64,000 bases of DNA from Candidatus Nitrosocosmicus oleophilus (GTDB lineage: Archaea > Thermoproteota > Nitrososphaeria > Nitrososphaerales > Nitrososphaeraceae), in assembly GCF_000802205.1 (NCBI RefSeq), contig NZ_CP012850.1:2480001-2544000 (forward strand), in the 5' to 3' direction. A model generated the notes under the pieces. That model ran no database searches. It was not told the DNA's origin and saw only the letters and a list, made by a program, of their open reading frames with translations. Both the position numbers and the translations under genes were made by a program. Numbering within the stretch: position 1 is the first letter of the stretch; each line of letters starts with the position of its first letter. Positions 8,243 to 18,235 of the stretch are shown piece after piece.

Positions 8243-9438
8243 TAACTAGGACATTAGTTGTTTAAAGAAAGTATATAAATTAAATAGTAACTAAATTACG
8301 GTAGTGAGATTATTATCAAAACTTCAGTAATCTTGGGCTTGGTACTTCAAAATTAGTTTTAGCATTTGAACATAGTATTCTTGCTCGTAATATGTCAATT
8401 AAGTCTTTGATTATTCATGAATATTGCCTTCAAATAGATATTAATTTAATTCAAACTGAGGAAGGTTAGTAGTAACCATACAAGATACATTCTATGAGAA
8501 TACCACCTATTATTTATAATTTATTGTCAGTGCTTATTATACTGACTTTGACAGTGTTAGAATATTGAAAAAACAGGCAAGAAGATTGACACCTAAATAC
8601 TTCAATCAAGATATTTCGGATTCTCAAATGAGTAAACCAAATCTACGGATAAGATTTTTCTGAGAATATAGATCCTTTTTAATTATTGACGAAAACAGAA
8701 TCGGTTGATACCGCGATAGATTTGATGGACTAAATTAGAATACATAAACTTAATGACAGATTTTATGAACATCCAAGAAAATCACGTCCTTAATTTGTCT
8801 TAATTATGAAAGACAATCTTCTATAAAGAGAAAATCAAGGCAAATAATTCCTATATAGTAATTAATTTAATGTTGGTTCACATATAATAATATACTTTTA
8901 TAAAAGCGTGTAGGCTTTGGCGCAAGCCAATAAAGGTCTTCAGATAGCATAACAGATCTCAATACCAAGACCCAATACCTACAAATGCAAATTGTGTTTG
9001 CAGTTGTATTTTAATAATAGCGATTTTATTAATTTTCAGAGTACTTGTGATTTTTTCATGAAGGAAAAAAATACACAAAGTTGATCTTGAACCATATTTG
9101 CACTCATGTATAATGCATCCAATATCAAATCATGATCCCTATAGGAATCTATTTTTATGCCAGATAGCACTTATTGTGTATATTAATGCTTATGTGAGTG
9201 AAATGGCTTTTGAATTGTGAAGTGTGAATTTTGTTCCGATTCCGTTTGATTATGCATTTAGACAAATTGATGGATCAAAGAACCATGTTGTGTGTCTAGC
9301 AGAATTCATTCGAGAGATCTTCAGAATGACTATTGATATTATATGATTTCAAAAAAAATGAAAATGGAGTAGTTGATTTATTCGTTAGGATAAGCAATCT
9401 CCATAGGTTTTAAAAAGGGGTAGGTGTTCACATCCAAT
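8243..9438. other. Long gene-poor stretch
   Basis: About 1.2 kb without a supported gene. A small hairpin TTGGC-GCAA-GCCAA with a GNRA-type loop lies at 8917-8930. Weak protein-like pieces occur near 8660-8800 and 9220-9345 (plus) but match no family. Confidence 0.4.
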
Positions 9439-9801
9439 CTAGGGACCAGTAATTCCTTTGTATAATTTAAATTCTATTGGTCTAGACACCAAATCTTGTA
9501 TCTTAGCTCTCAAAGCTATTGATTCCTGACTGTTGTAATGTTTATCATAAGATTCTTTGCTATCCCAAACTTCATCAAACAACAATTCATTTGGATTTTC
9601 CATTGATGAATTAAATGTATAGACTACATTGCCTTCTCTTTTTCTTGGTGGATCAACAAGGGGAATAAAAAGGTCTAATAACTCTTGCTTCTTCCCTTCC
9701 TTTGCATTAATCAATACTATTACTCTTATTTGAGAACTCTCGGTGTTTGAGTGCATTTGCATAAAATATTTCATATCATGTATTAAACTTTTCCATAACA
9801 T
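9439..9801 (-). CDS. Antibiotic biosynthesis monooxygenase (ABM) domain protein
   Basis: Up to 120 residues; the start may be ATG 9774 (MKYFMQ), since the first nine residues look unconserved. Single ABM/dimeric alpha-beta barrel domain: IRVIVLINAKEGKKQELLDLF, then PPRKREGNVVYTF, LLFDEVWDSKESYDKHY and a C-terminal strand. Such proteins are cofactor-free oxygenases, haem-degradation-like enzymes or quinol oxidases of the YgiN type; the substrate cannot be told. Standalone gene flanked by long gene-poor DNA. Confidence 0.75.
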   Translation of the reverse strand: MLWKSLIHDMKYFMQMHSNTESSQIRVIVLINAKEGKKQELLDLFIPLVDPPRKREGNVVYTFNSSMENPNELLFDEVWDSKESYDKHYNSQESIALRAKIQDLVSRPIEFKLYKGITGP

Positions 9802-10391
9802 CCGGATATAATATAAAAAAATGTTCGTCCATTTCCGTGATTCACAAAAATAAAGACTAAAAGATAAATCAATTCGCTTAGGAGAGGATGTTATACCTGC
9901 TCATCTAAAATTAGAATAAACCCGCTAGTGCATATCCTTTATTTCAAATCTTGTTGTGAAAAATGGTCATCTGTGATAATAATATAGGACGTAGAGAATA
10001 ACAAATTTGATTAGCATCCATTTAGAATGCTTTGAATCAGATAAACCCTGCTAAAAGATTTTTTAGTTATCTGAAGATACCTAATATTTTTTAAAAATTT
10101 TTATCTTAATACATGATCAATAGATACTTCGTAATATCCGCATATTCTTATTATTAATATGTTACTAAATATAAATACATGTCCAGAATGTTGCAAATTA
10201 CCTTATTTGGTATTTAAAAACTTATTAGAGTAGGGGTCAAATTGTAAAGTATCACGACCCTTACCATCGTTAAGACCAACTATTTCATGGTCTACGAAAA
10301 AGAACAGGTCGATTTACCGATTTGCTGATATATGCCCGAGAGCTGAAGTTTGATTTTACTCCGTTTGGCCTTGTGCCGTAGAGGTACGGTA

Positions 10392-10547
10392 CTATCCCTT
10401 AGCTTTACATGCAGTAACCTTGTTGATCATACAATCCCTATTAGGTTGATCAAATAGATAACATTTGTTTTGCGCAAACATATCAATAATAGTAATTGTT
10501 CTAATCGCTCCCGTGACAGTAACAACAACCGCGCTTATAATAATCAT
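10392..10547 (-). CDS. Possible small membrane protein
   Basis: 51-codon frame with an ATG just after an in-frame TAG. Residues 2-22 are a hydrophobic Ile/Val/Thr-rich helix, followed by a polar tail with three cysteines (CYLFDQPNRDC and a later Cys). Composition differs from random AT-rich frames. No family or ribosome-binding site recognised. Confidence 0.3.
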   Translation of the reverse strand: MIIISAVVVTVTGAIRTITIIDMFAQNKCYLFDQPNRDCMINKVTACKAKG

Positions 10548-11096
10548 AATATTCTATTTATCATTTAACTGATCGAAAATATCATTATTTTGTGCATGGG
10601 TTATTTTATTGAAACTTATCAGTTTAATTGGACAGCTATAACCAGTTAAAAGAAGGATAATAAATTATTATCCAGAGAATTAACTAACATCCCAAAACAA
10701 ATGACTACCACACACCGAAAACAAGAAGATCGCAGAAATAAATTTTAAAGCACTGGCAAGTATTATTGAAGTATAGTTCCATTTAATACATGGGATCAAT
10801 CTTTGGTGTGGCTTTTTTATCATTTCAGACTTAATGAATTGATTAGGAGAATAGAATGTAGTAAGATTAGTATGTTGTTAACAGGAACTAAAAGCCAGAA
10901 GAAATCCACAAAATACTATTAATCGAGTATTCTGGATGTCAGGTATTGACCTATATGACCATCCATTCTTCTATATCCTCAATGTAAGGTCGGGTAAATA
11001 ATTCAGATATTCAAGATGATTAAACCTGAAATAGAATATCAAAATGTTTTTTAACATGTTCAAAGTATATTTGATTACCATAGCCGAAACACTTCC

Positions 11097-11134
11097 ATTA
11101 GGGTCTTACACTTTCTCGGGTGTAAGACCTTAGT
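11097..11134. other. Strong hairpin (about 15 bp stem, 8-nt loop)
   Basis: GGTCTTACAC at 11102-11111 pairs perfectly with GTGTAAGACC at 11120-11129 across the loop TTTCTCGG. Five more outer pairs (two of them G-U) extend it to 11097 and 11134. It lies far from any gene, followed by a T-rich tail, so it could be a terminator of an unseen RNA or part of one. Confidence 0.6.
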
Positions 11135-11625
11135 AGAATTTCATTTTTCAAATAATTGTCCTTGGCAAGAGGTTTGAAGCCGATTTCTCACAGCATTGGG
11201 TTTTAAGAAATTTTTTGAATAGCATGACCAATATGTTTGAAATTTGTCTTGGGTAAGAAATATTGCTTGATAATGATATTATAGTGAGATATAATTATTG
11301 TATTAGGTCTCTCTTTGTTCTAGTCCTCCTTTAAATTTCTCCTTGAAATAATATTTACTCGAAAACATTTTCATGGTTACTGGAATTCTATTCAAAGCAT
11401 TTATCAACATCTACCATATTGACTAGACTTATTCGAAGGTTATTTCTTATTTTGATAATCTGATGATCAATTGATGACTTTTGACATGACTCAATTAAGT
11501 AGTTTCTTAGATGAAATAGATTAAGTGGTATTATTGACTCTTGTTGCCTAAATGCTAAACCGGGGAATCTCAAAATGTGGATAGTGGAGGTAAAGATATA
11601 GTTATTGTTATAGTTATTACTAATC

Positions 11626-12150
11626 TTATGAAATCATTAACTTTTTCTTGCGCCGACGATTAACTATTATTTCGTTGCTATTTTCATTTTGGTTTTCCTG
11701 ATTTTGTTCTTCACCTACTATTGTGATACCTTCATTATTTTTTTGTCTCTTTTTTATCATAGGATTGGTAGCAATATCAATTGATTTTTCTGAATGTTGT
11801 TGTTCAGAAACTTCCTTTAAAGTATCATTTGAATAAACTGATGAAGGAGAATTGATCACATAGTGTCTATGTCTTTTTTCTACATCTTTATTGTCCCCTT
11901 TAAGGACCTTTTCTATTTCTTTTGCCAAAATCTTTTTGACTAATTCTTTGAGTTTATCTGTATCAGGACCAGGTGGATATGTGGCCAGTAAATATTCAAA
12001 TATTTTCATGTACTCGGCTACTTTGTTGCGATACTCCTCCTCAGATGGTTTGTGATTTCTTGTTATCTTAAACCATGTAGTTGCACATTGAGCAGGATAA
12101 GCTTTTGCAAGTTCTTCTATTACGCGCTCCATTTCAAAGAAGTCTAGCAT
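11626..12150 (-). CDS. Hypothetical protein with charged C-terminal tail
   Basis: 174 residues; ATG 12150 preceded by AGGAGA at good spacing, which fixes the start. Residues 1-90 are helical and conserved-looking (CATTWFKITRNHKPSEEEY, YPPGPDTDKLKELVKKIL); residues 95-174 are low-complexity, rich in Asn/Glu/Gln, and end in the basic RRRKKK cluster, which could bind nucleic acid. No family recognised. Not in an operon. Confidence 0.65.
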   Translation of the reverse strand: MLDFFEMERVIEELAKAYPAQCATTWFKITRNHKPSEEEYRNKVAEYMKIFEYLLATYPPGPDTDKLKELVKKILAKEIEKVLKGDNKDVEKRHRHYVINSPSSVYSNDTLKEVSEQQHSEKSIDIATNPMIKKRQKNNEGITIVGEEQNQENQNENSNEIIVNRRRKKKLMIS

Positions 12151-12370
12151 AAAGATAATCTCCTATAGAAAAGAAAAATTGGAATATCTTCCTTTCTTCT
12201 CAATTTACATATTATGTGTTATTGTACTATTTATCCTCTCATGTTGGGCTTGGTATAGAAACAATACAATCCAATTGAAGTTGAAGCCAAAAGTAATCTC
12301 ATCACATAGAGCTGTAAACCAAATGTTTTATGTGTAAAAAGTAATATGCGTTATTTGGATCCAGATCTTG

Positions 12371-12544
12371 ATGCAAGATAGAATATATGAAAAGAAAAAA
12401 CAGACAATTCTGAGATTTATCAAAAAACATAGAAAAGTGGACCATTCATTTATTCTAAATGAAGTCAATATCGATTATGACACTTTAATGAAGATAATTT
12501 CTGAGTTACATAGTGAAGGACTATTGGACCCTAAATTAAGTTAG
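12371..12544 (+). CDS. Small helix-turn-helix protein
   Basis: 57-residue gene below usual length cut-offs. The protein starts MQDRIYEKKKQTILRF and has three predicted helices with the pattern LNEVNIDYDTLMKIISELHSEGLL, the second and third helices of a winged-helix DNA-binding domain; it ends DPKLS. Codon use and composition resemble the neighbouring real genes. Divergent from the 11626-12150 gene, with about 220 nt between the two starts. Probably a transcription regulator; target unknown. Confidence 0.6.
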   Translation: MQDRIYEKKKQTILRFIKKHRKVDHSFILNEVNIDYDTLMKIISELHSEGLLDPKLS

Positions 12545-13219
12545 GTTTAGGATGTAACCCTTAGGTGTACCTTAGAAAGTAGGTCACTAAGAAGATTTTA
12601 CCAGCTTTGAAGGACTGATAGTGAGATAAACCTCTATCCAAATTACCAAACCATCAGATCCAAACTTTACAGGATTCCACTATTTCTAATGGTTGCTTTT
12701 TGTATACTATTTGTCTAATCTCTCATTAACCGTATTTTTCTCAGCCTTTACCAATAGAATCTCCATGATAGAATTGATATAGATGAGGAAACCCTTTGAT
12801 CATCTCTCTCGTTTTGTAGCTCCTAAAAAAATGGGTAAAAATAGGATGATTTGTAGACCTGTATTCACAAAATACCTGCGAAATCCCTTACCACCTTATG
12901 TTTGATAATTGCATTTCGAATCGTAACTTCTGTATTTCCGACATTGGATTAAATTCCACTCTCACGTAATTTCGCAGAGAATCTGATGTTATGGTTTGAT
13001 ATTTGTATGAATATTTCTTATATCTAGGATTGTCAGTCATCATCGACCAAATTACATGGGTTATGTCCTTCTAGTTCTCAAAAAATAAAATTGGTTATAG
13101 AGAATATACTGATATTATAAGCAGAGGTTTCCAGGTTGAACAGTAAAAAATCAATACTAATTACATCACCATAAAAGGATAGACATCTGAATTAGCCATT
13201 CTCAAGTGTATTCGCCTAG
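12545..13219. other. Gene-poor stretch
   Basis: Contains a 40-codon plus-strand frame at 12783-12905 whose product is basic and proline-rich (starts MRKPFDHLSRFV, ends NPLPPYV), unlike random AT-rich frames, but without a family or clear ribosome-binding site. Nothing else recognised. Confidence 0.35.
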
Positions 13220-13597
13220 TTAGTCTGTTCCCCAAGGATTATCTATGACAAACTTCCAGGATCCATCGGATTGTTGACGTAACACATCTGTGGATTTGGA
13301 ATACATATCGACAGGGTTCCCATCAGGTCCAGTTCCACTACAAGACCATTCGGTAGTAACCAATGCAAGATCGCTTGCTTGAAGTACCCTCTTTACTTTT
13401 AAATCCAGCTTACCCTTTAGGTCGATAAAATTACGCAGGCATTGACGTATGGATTCAGAATTATTTACGAGTTGGCCAGGCTGTGGCGCAAAACATGCAT
13501 CAGCCTCATAGAGTGTCATGAGGGAATCCAAGTCTCCCGAGGTTATGCCTTCAACCACCGAATTTAATACATCTCTGGGTGTCATTTTTTTAGACAT
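13220..13597 (-). CDS. SnoaL-like / DUF4440 family protein
   Basis: 125 residues from ATG 13597 (MSKKMTPRDVL); the upstream extension to 13684 is not protein-like for this family. NTF2-like alpha+beta cone: a first helix VLNSVVEGITSGDLDSLMTLYEADACF, then QPGQLVNNSESIRQCLRNF, and strands LALVTTEWSCSGTGPDG and SWKFVIDNPWGTD at the end. These are YybH/SgcJ-type proteins, often ketosteroid-isomerase-like; substrate unknown. Next upstream is the sugar dehydrogenase gene on the same strand, 204 nt away. Confidence 0.8.
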   Translation of the reverse strand: MSKKMTPRDVLNSVVEGITSGDLDSLMTLYEADACFAPQPGQLVNNSESIRQCLRNFIDLKGKLDLKVKRVLQASDLALVTTEWSCSGTGPDGNPVDMYSKSTDVLRQQSDGSWKFVIDNPWGTD

Positions 13598-13801
13598 CAA
13601 GTTTTTTTTGTAATAGTTGGTTTTAAGTTTATCAGAAAAGAATAACCAGGAGTCAACTAAAAGACAATTGCAGATGAGAGTCATATTCTTTTGTTTTTTC
13701 CACTAGGTACGGAAAGCAATTCTTCATTATTGTCCATGTAACATCTTATAATTTCACATAAAAACAATTTAAGATTCAACCATTTCATATCAGTATTCCT
13801 A

Positions 13802-15178
13802 TCATGCACCTGAAGCAATATTCTCTGATACGCTATATAGAGCTCCTTGGCCTCCATCTGCCCTACTATAAGTTAGTATATACAAATTGCCATCGGGCCC
13901 TGTTTCGATATCTGTTATTCCTTTGAATCCACTGCCCAAAGTTATGGAAGAAATCTCATCTTCATCTGATGCAATTAAGTCATTTGCGATATTTGGATTA
14001 TCAAAGTGTAAGCCAGTTCTATTCTCATTTACTTTAAAGAAAAACAAACTGCCTTCAGTTATATCACCCACGAATATGTTGTTTTCATATTTTTTGCCCA
14101 AATTATCTGACTTAAAAAATTCTATGTCGGTAACTCCTCTTGATTGTTCCCAACTCAAAAGGGGATCATTATAATGTGATCCCTGATAGTTAACCAGATC
14201 ATTTTCTGTTACCCCTGCTGAATTTGAGATTGGTCCCATTAATTGTTTCCAACCGCTGTTAAATCCTGCTACGACCAAGTTTAATTCATCATAGAGATCT
14301 TGACCATTTTCTGCATCCCACAACTTTGCAGTGATTGGATCAAAATCAAACCCAAAACTGTTTCTTATTCCATATGCATAATACTTTGCCAAAGGATTAC
14401 TACCGCTGTCATTTAGACCTATGAAAGGATTATTAACTGAGGGTGAGCCATCATTCGGATTTATTCGGAAGATAACTCCGCTATCATCAGGTTCAGGTCC
14501 CCCTTTAATATTCTGTAATTGTCCCTCTCTCTGAAGTTCACCGATAATTGCATAAAGTTGGTTATCAGGACCCATCTTAATTTTTCCTCCTTGGTGGTTT
14601 GTTCCCGGTCCTGCTGGCAAGTCCAAAATAATACTTGGATTTGAAAGAGATTGCCCATCAAATGTATACTTATAAACTCTATTTCTTAACTCATTAGTGT
14701 CCACTGACTCTTGAATATTTTGGTCTATTTGGGTACCAGATTCAGTAACATAAAGGAATACACTATTCCCTGCAGTACCATTATTTCCTCTCCTAGAGTC
14801 ATCAAGAATATGGTTGTCAATCGTCAAACCCAAAAGCCCCCTTTCATTCTTGCTGTTAACATTGCTTAGTTCCAATAAGGGTTCTAAAGTGGTTGGGTTA
14901 TTGAGATTCAATTTTGATACAATCCCCTCCTTTTGTGCTATTATTATTGTATCGTCTGTTAGAAATACCATGCTTGTTGGAGATTGTAATCCATCAATCA
15001 CAAGATCCACCTTTAATGATTGATCACTGATCGATGGTAAACCTTGCGAAAAAGCATAAAAATCATCCCTACTAACATAAACCATTATCATAAATATTAA
15101 GACAAGAACAAAATATCTTGATGATAAACAATCTTCTAGAGGTTTATAAGAGCATTTACACATAAGATTCATCAACAT
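13802..15178 (-). CDS. PQQ-dependent sugar (glucose/sorbosone) dehydrogenase, membrane-anchored
   Basis: 458 residues. A signal or anchor helix (about 22-40) places the enzyme outside the membrane. The rest is a GSDH-type six-bladed beta-propeller: LTDDTIIIAQKEG, NERGLLGLTID, PGTNHQGGKIKMGPD, YGIRNSFGFDFDP, LWDAENGQDLYDELN, NSGWKQLMGP, and GFKGITDIETGPDGNLY. Family members oxidise sugars or aldose alcohols with pyrroloquinoline quinone and Ca2+; archaeal homologues of soluble glucose dehydrogenase are known. A close paralogue lies at 16955-18235 on the other strand. No PQQ synthesis gene is in the window. Confidence 0.85.
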   Translation of the reverse strand: MLMNLMCKCSYKPLEDCLSSRYFVLVLIFMIMVYVSRDDFYAFSQGLPSISDQSLKVDLVIDGLQSPTSMVFLTDDTIIIAQKEGIVSKLNLNNPTTLEPLLELSNVNSKNERGLLGLTIDNHILDDSRRGNNGTAGNSVFLYVTESGTQIDQNIQESVDTNELRNRVYKYTFDGQSLSNPSIILDLPAGPGTNHQGGKIKMGPDNQLYAIIGELQREGQLQNIKGGPEPDDSGVIFRINPNDGSPSVNNPFIGLNDSGSNPLAKYYAYGIRNSFGFDFDPITAKLWDAENGQDLYDELNLVVAGFNSGWKQLMGPISNSAGVTENDLVNYQGSHYNDPLLSWEQSRGVTDIEFFKSDNLGKKYENNIFVGDITEGSLFFFKVNENRTGLHFDNPNIANDLIASDEDEISSITLGSGFKGITDIETGPDGNLYILTYSRADGGQGALYSVSENIASGA

Positions 15179-15408
15179 TCATTTAATATAACATTGTAAA
15201 CATCTTATATTCCTTTTAACAACAAGTAAAATTAAAATCAATGGTAATTGATTGATTTCTGTAAATTAGTATCCCTCTTATGAAGATAATGGTACAAAAA
15301 TATTCTTAAAACCTGTATATATTGTTTAAAAAGGATAATATCTTGGTTGGTTAACAGAATTTTCCTAGGAAAGATTGGTTAGTGGTTGTTTATAGATTCC
15401 TAAGGTGG

Positions 15409-15480
15409 CCCAGGGATGTATACAACATTTTCATAACCCTGGGATAAGCGGATTTAGGCACAATACCTAGATTAGGTATT
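15409..15480. other. Two adjacent hairpins
   Basis: CCCAGGG (15409-15415) pairs with CCCTGGG (15437-15443) over a 21-nt loop, a GC-rich stem in AT-rich DNA. Twenty bases on, AATACCTA (15462-15469) pairs with TAGGTATT (15473-15480) over the loop GAT. Together they could form part of a structured RNA or a terminator for transcripts entering from either side. Confidence 0.45.
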
Positions 15481-16034
15481 ATTAAGAAATATTATGTTCA
15501 TGAAGTTTCAAATGATATGATATCCTGATTACAGATATATCTTTTAATCGATAACATACTAGTCCGAGCACTGGTAACTGGTGAATTCATTTTAGATTTT
15601 CAAGAAGTGGTAAAAATGCTGACTAGACAATGGTAAAATATTAACCGTGTAGAATGACAGGTTGAATAACTGTACGTGCTGGTTTGGGATTGGTTCATAA
15701 AACGGGTCCTAAGGCTACTGATGCGCTAGTCGATTGTAAACAACCATGCTAATCACAGTTTGCTGATGACGTATAATATGATCCAGTTTTCCACTATGAA
15801 TTCAGTTAATCAAACATCATGAAATTTAATGATGAAATAGGAAATCCACTGTTTACTAATATTTAATAACAGCTATGATACTATCAAATCGAAAGATATA
15901 CGCTATGGTTTAAAAACAATGTTAGGAAAGAAGGTGATTCTAGCCAGTTATTCTTTATTGGTTGTTTTATGTATTGAGCAAATAATATTTCATGAATAAA
16001 AGTTTGATGAACAAACCATTTTACTATTCTTAAA

Positions 16035-16130
16035 ATGCTAGTTGATGTTAACCTACCTGGGTCGTTTATTGCTGGTACAGAACTTATCACAAGAGGACTT
16101 CCAATACAGTTCCTGTCTGGGTTCAGGTAA
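16035..16130 (+). pseudogene. Possible response-regulator receiver fragment
   Basis: A 31-codon open piece reads KMLVDVNLPGS...GLPIQFLSGFR then TAA. The DVNLPG and LPIxFLSGF motifs are those around the phospho-acceptor Asp and the following strand of receiver domains, at about the right spacing. Neither an N-terminal acidic pair nor the later Lys is seen. Weak evidence; could be chance. Confidence 0.25.
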
Positions 16131-16276
16131 GTATGATATAGATAGACGTAGTTAGATAAACAAATGATCAGCGAGTTCCAAACCTTTTTTTGATTGCGAT
16201 CGTATCCTCCACCTCAGTATAAAAGGTAAAAAATATAGGCTAAACCTCCTTCCATATCTATTCTTTCTATAAACAG

Positions 16277-16798
16277 TTAATTAGTGAATGAATTTACATT
16301 TTCTATAGGCACTTCCAAAAAGATCTCTTCGGGTACTTTTGAAGGGCTATTGGTACCTAATACGCACTTGAAATCAAAATTGTTTGAAGTTTCAACACAT
16401 GCATTGAAGTTTTCGTTTACATCAATAATGCCAGAATCAAACTCAAATGTCAATTCATTTTCTTGTCCGACCGATTCAACCGGATCTGAATTAATCTTTG
16501 CTATGGCACATTCTCCATTCGATGTGATAATGAAAATTGTAAGTGGACCAACGTTATCTGTATTTTGATTAGACAAATGGACGTTGATCTTTAGACCCTT
16601 AGGGCCATCTCCCCCATTAGAATTATCATTCTCATTGTTTGAATTACCGGTTACAGAGACGTTAGGAAAACTCAAGCATTGTGTTTGAAGTGGAGATTGG
16701 GACGTAGATGCAATTGAGTTCGGAGCTGAAGTTGACAGAAATAAGAGCGTAAAGCAACTAATGATCAGAAAAATAGAGTAGTTGTTATTCAAAACCAT
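16277..16798 (-). CDS. Secreted hypothetical protein
   Basis: 173 residues with a clear signal peptide (hydrophobic 9-23, then STSAPNSIAS). The mature part is acidic and Asn/Ser-rich, with four cysteines: one near residue 42 (QTQCLSF), one in SNGECAIAKI, one in NFNACVETS and one in FDFKCVLGT, likely two disulfides. Predicted mostly beta. Lies with its start 157 nt from the start of the divergent sugar dehydrogenase at 16955, so it may share regulation. No family recognised. Confidence 0.65.
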   Translation of the reverse strand: MVLNNNYSIFLIISCFTLLFLSTSAPNSIASTSQSPLQTQCLSFPNVSVTGNSNNENDNSNGGDGPKGLKINVHLSNQNTDNVGPLTIFIITSNGECAIAKINSDPVESVGQENELTFEFDSGIIDVNENFNACVETSNNFDFKCVLGTNSPSKVPEEIFLEVPIENVNSFTN

Positions 16799-16954
16799 GT
16801 TATTTTATATATCATAAATTATATATTCTTTCATATCTTTTCCTGTAGCTGGTGGGTTAAGATTTCCTACAACGACATTTTGACCACGGCTGAAACATTA
16901 CAATAGCTGATGTGAATACCTTAAAAAGTAAAATAAATATCTCCATAGACGTTT

Positions 16955-18235
16955 GTGATGGTTATATTGAGGAAAAAACCAAATTGTCATAAAATGCTAA
17001 ATAGTTTCGGGTTGATCATTTTATTTTGCGGTTTATCAACTTTTATTACACAGTTCATAAACGCGGCACCTACAGTTGAGGACCCATTAATAAAAGTACA
17101 ACAGGTAGTAGAAGGTTTATCATCTCCAACCAGTATGGCTTTTGTTGATGCTCAAAACATACTAGTATTGGAAAAAAATAGTGGGCTAGTCAGATTGGTC
17201 TCAAATGGTGAGTTAAAGGATGAGCCAATTTTGAAACTAGATGTGGATTCCACCACTCTTACCTGTTGTAGAGGGCTACTTGGAATTGATGTTGATTATC
17301 TTAATGCTACTAGAAGTAAAGATGTATTTCTTTATTTTACTGCAGCAGGTGAGGCCAACACCCTGGTAGTAAATAAGATAGTCAAGTATACCTGGGATGG
17401 AAGAACCCTCGTAAACCCTCAAAGTATTTTGGAATTGCCTGCCACACCTGGACCAAATCACCCGGGTGGTAAATTGACCCTTGATAATAAAGGTAATTTA
17501 TATTCAGTAATTGGAGACCTCAATAATGAGGGCATCCTTCAAAATATTGAAGATAATAAAGAGTTAACAGACAGCTCTGTTATTCTGAAAGTCAAAAAGA
17601 TTGATGGGTCGGCACCATTTGATAATCCTTTTTCTAGTATTAAAAAAGAATTTTCCACAGGTCAGGTGGAAAAATACTATGGTTATGGAATAAGAAATAG
17701 TTTTGGATTGGCAATAGATCCTGTAACTGGAACTTTATGGGATACAGAAAATGGAGATAAAGATTTTGACGAAATAAATTTGATATATCCTGGTTTTAAC
17801 AGCGGTTGGAAACAATTAATGGGACCCATTTCTAATAATGGTGTTACAGAAAACGACTTGGTGAAATTACCAGGCTCATATTATGGTGATCCAATTTTTA
17901 GCTGGGAACCATCCTTGGGAGTTACCGACATAGAATTTTTTAATTCCAAAAATCTAGGAGACGACTATGAAAACAATGTTTTTGTAGGTGATATTAATAA
18001 TGGGAATTTATATTATTTCAAAGTAAACGACAGTAGGACGGGCTTTGAATTTGAAAGTCCTGAAATTGAAGTGGATCGGATAGCAAATGAAGACGAAAAG
18101 GATTTACTGGTATGGGGTACGGGGTTTGACGGAATCACTGATTTAGAAACAGGTCCTGATGGAGACCTTTATGTTTTGTCATTCGATGAATCGAGTAATG
18201 GCGATGGTAAGATATATAGAATCTCGAGCAAATGA
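16955..18235 (+). CDS. PQQ-dependent sugar (glucose/sorbosone) dehydrogenase, second copy
   Basis: 426 residues with a signal or anchor helix (about 17-36). Same GSDH propeller as the 13802-15178 protein and close to it in sequence: shared RNSFG.(AI/FD)DP, LWD(T/A)ENG, NSGWKQLMGPISN, GVTENDLV, GVTDIEFF and GITD(I/L)ETGPDG blocks. PNHPGGKL replaces TNHQGGKI at the blade that carries the catalytic His in soluble glucose dehydrogenases; the His is kept in both. A CC pair near residue 107 (TLTCCRG) is special to this copy. Likely an extracellular sugar oxidase feeding electrons to the membrane; true substrate unknown. Confidence 0.85.
   Translation: MMVILRKKPNCHKMLNSFGLIILFCGLSTFITQFINAAPTVEDPLIKVQQVVEGLSSPTSMAFVDAQNILVLEKNSGLVRLVSNGELKDEPILKLDVDSTTLTCCRGLLGIDVDYLNATRSKDVFLYFTAAGEANTLVVNKIVKYTWDGRTLVNPQSILELPATPGPNHPGGKLTLDNKGNLYSVIGDLNNEGILQNIEDNKELTDSSVILKVKKIDGSAPFDNPFSSIKKEFSTGQVEKYYGYGIRNSFGLAIDPVTGTLWDTENGDKDFDEINLIYPGFNSGWKQLMGPISNNGVTENDLVKLPGSYYGDPIFSWEPSLGVTDIEFFNSKNLGDDYENNVFVGDINNGNLYYFKVNDSRTGFEFESPEIEVDRIANEDEKDLLVWGTGFDGITDLETGPDGDLYVLSFDESSNGDGKIYRISSK

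Larger units (their letters stand above)
9802..11625. other. Very long gene-poor stretch
   Basis: About 1.8 kb. Contains one plausible small membrane-protein ORF (10392-10547, minus) and a strong hairpin (11097-11134). The frame at 11388-11573 shows no supporting likeness. Nothing else recognised. Confidence 0.4.
15179..16276. other. Gene-poor stretch with hairpins and a receiver-like fragment
   Basis: Holds two adjacent hairpins (15409-15443 and 15462-15480) and a short plus-strand piece resembling a response-regulator receiver (16035-16130). The frame at 15884-16090 minus has no support. Confidence 0.4.

Noticed and set aside
8494-8568. 24-codon hydrophobic peptide ORF
   Set aside because: Hydrophobic short frames are common by chance in AT-rich DNA; no start signal.
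8917-8930. Hairpin TTGGC-GCAA-GCCAA
   Set aside because: GNRA-type loop is attractive but the stem has only five pairs; too weak to claim an RNA.
11388-11573. 61-codon minus-strand ORF
   Set aside because: No family, no start signal; sits between the hairpin region and a real gene without supporting features.
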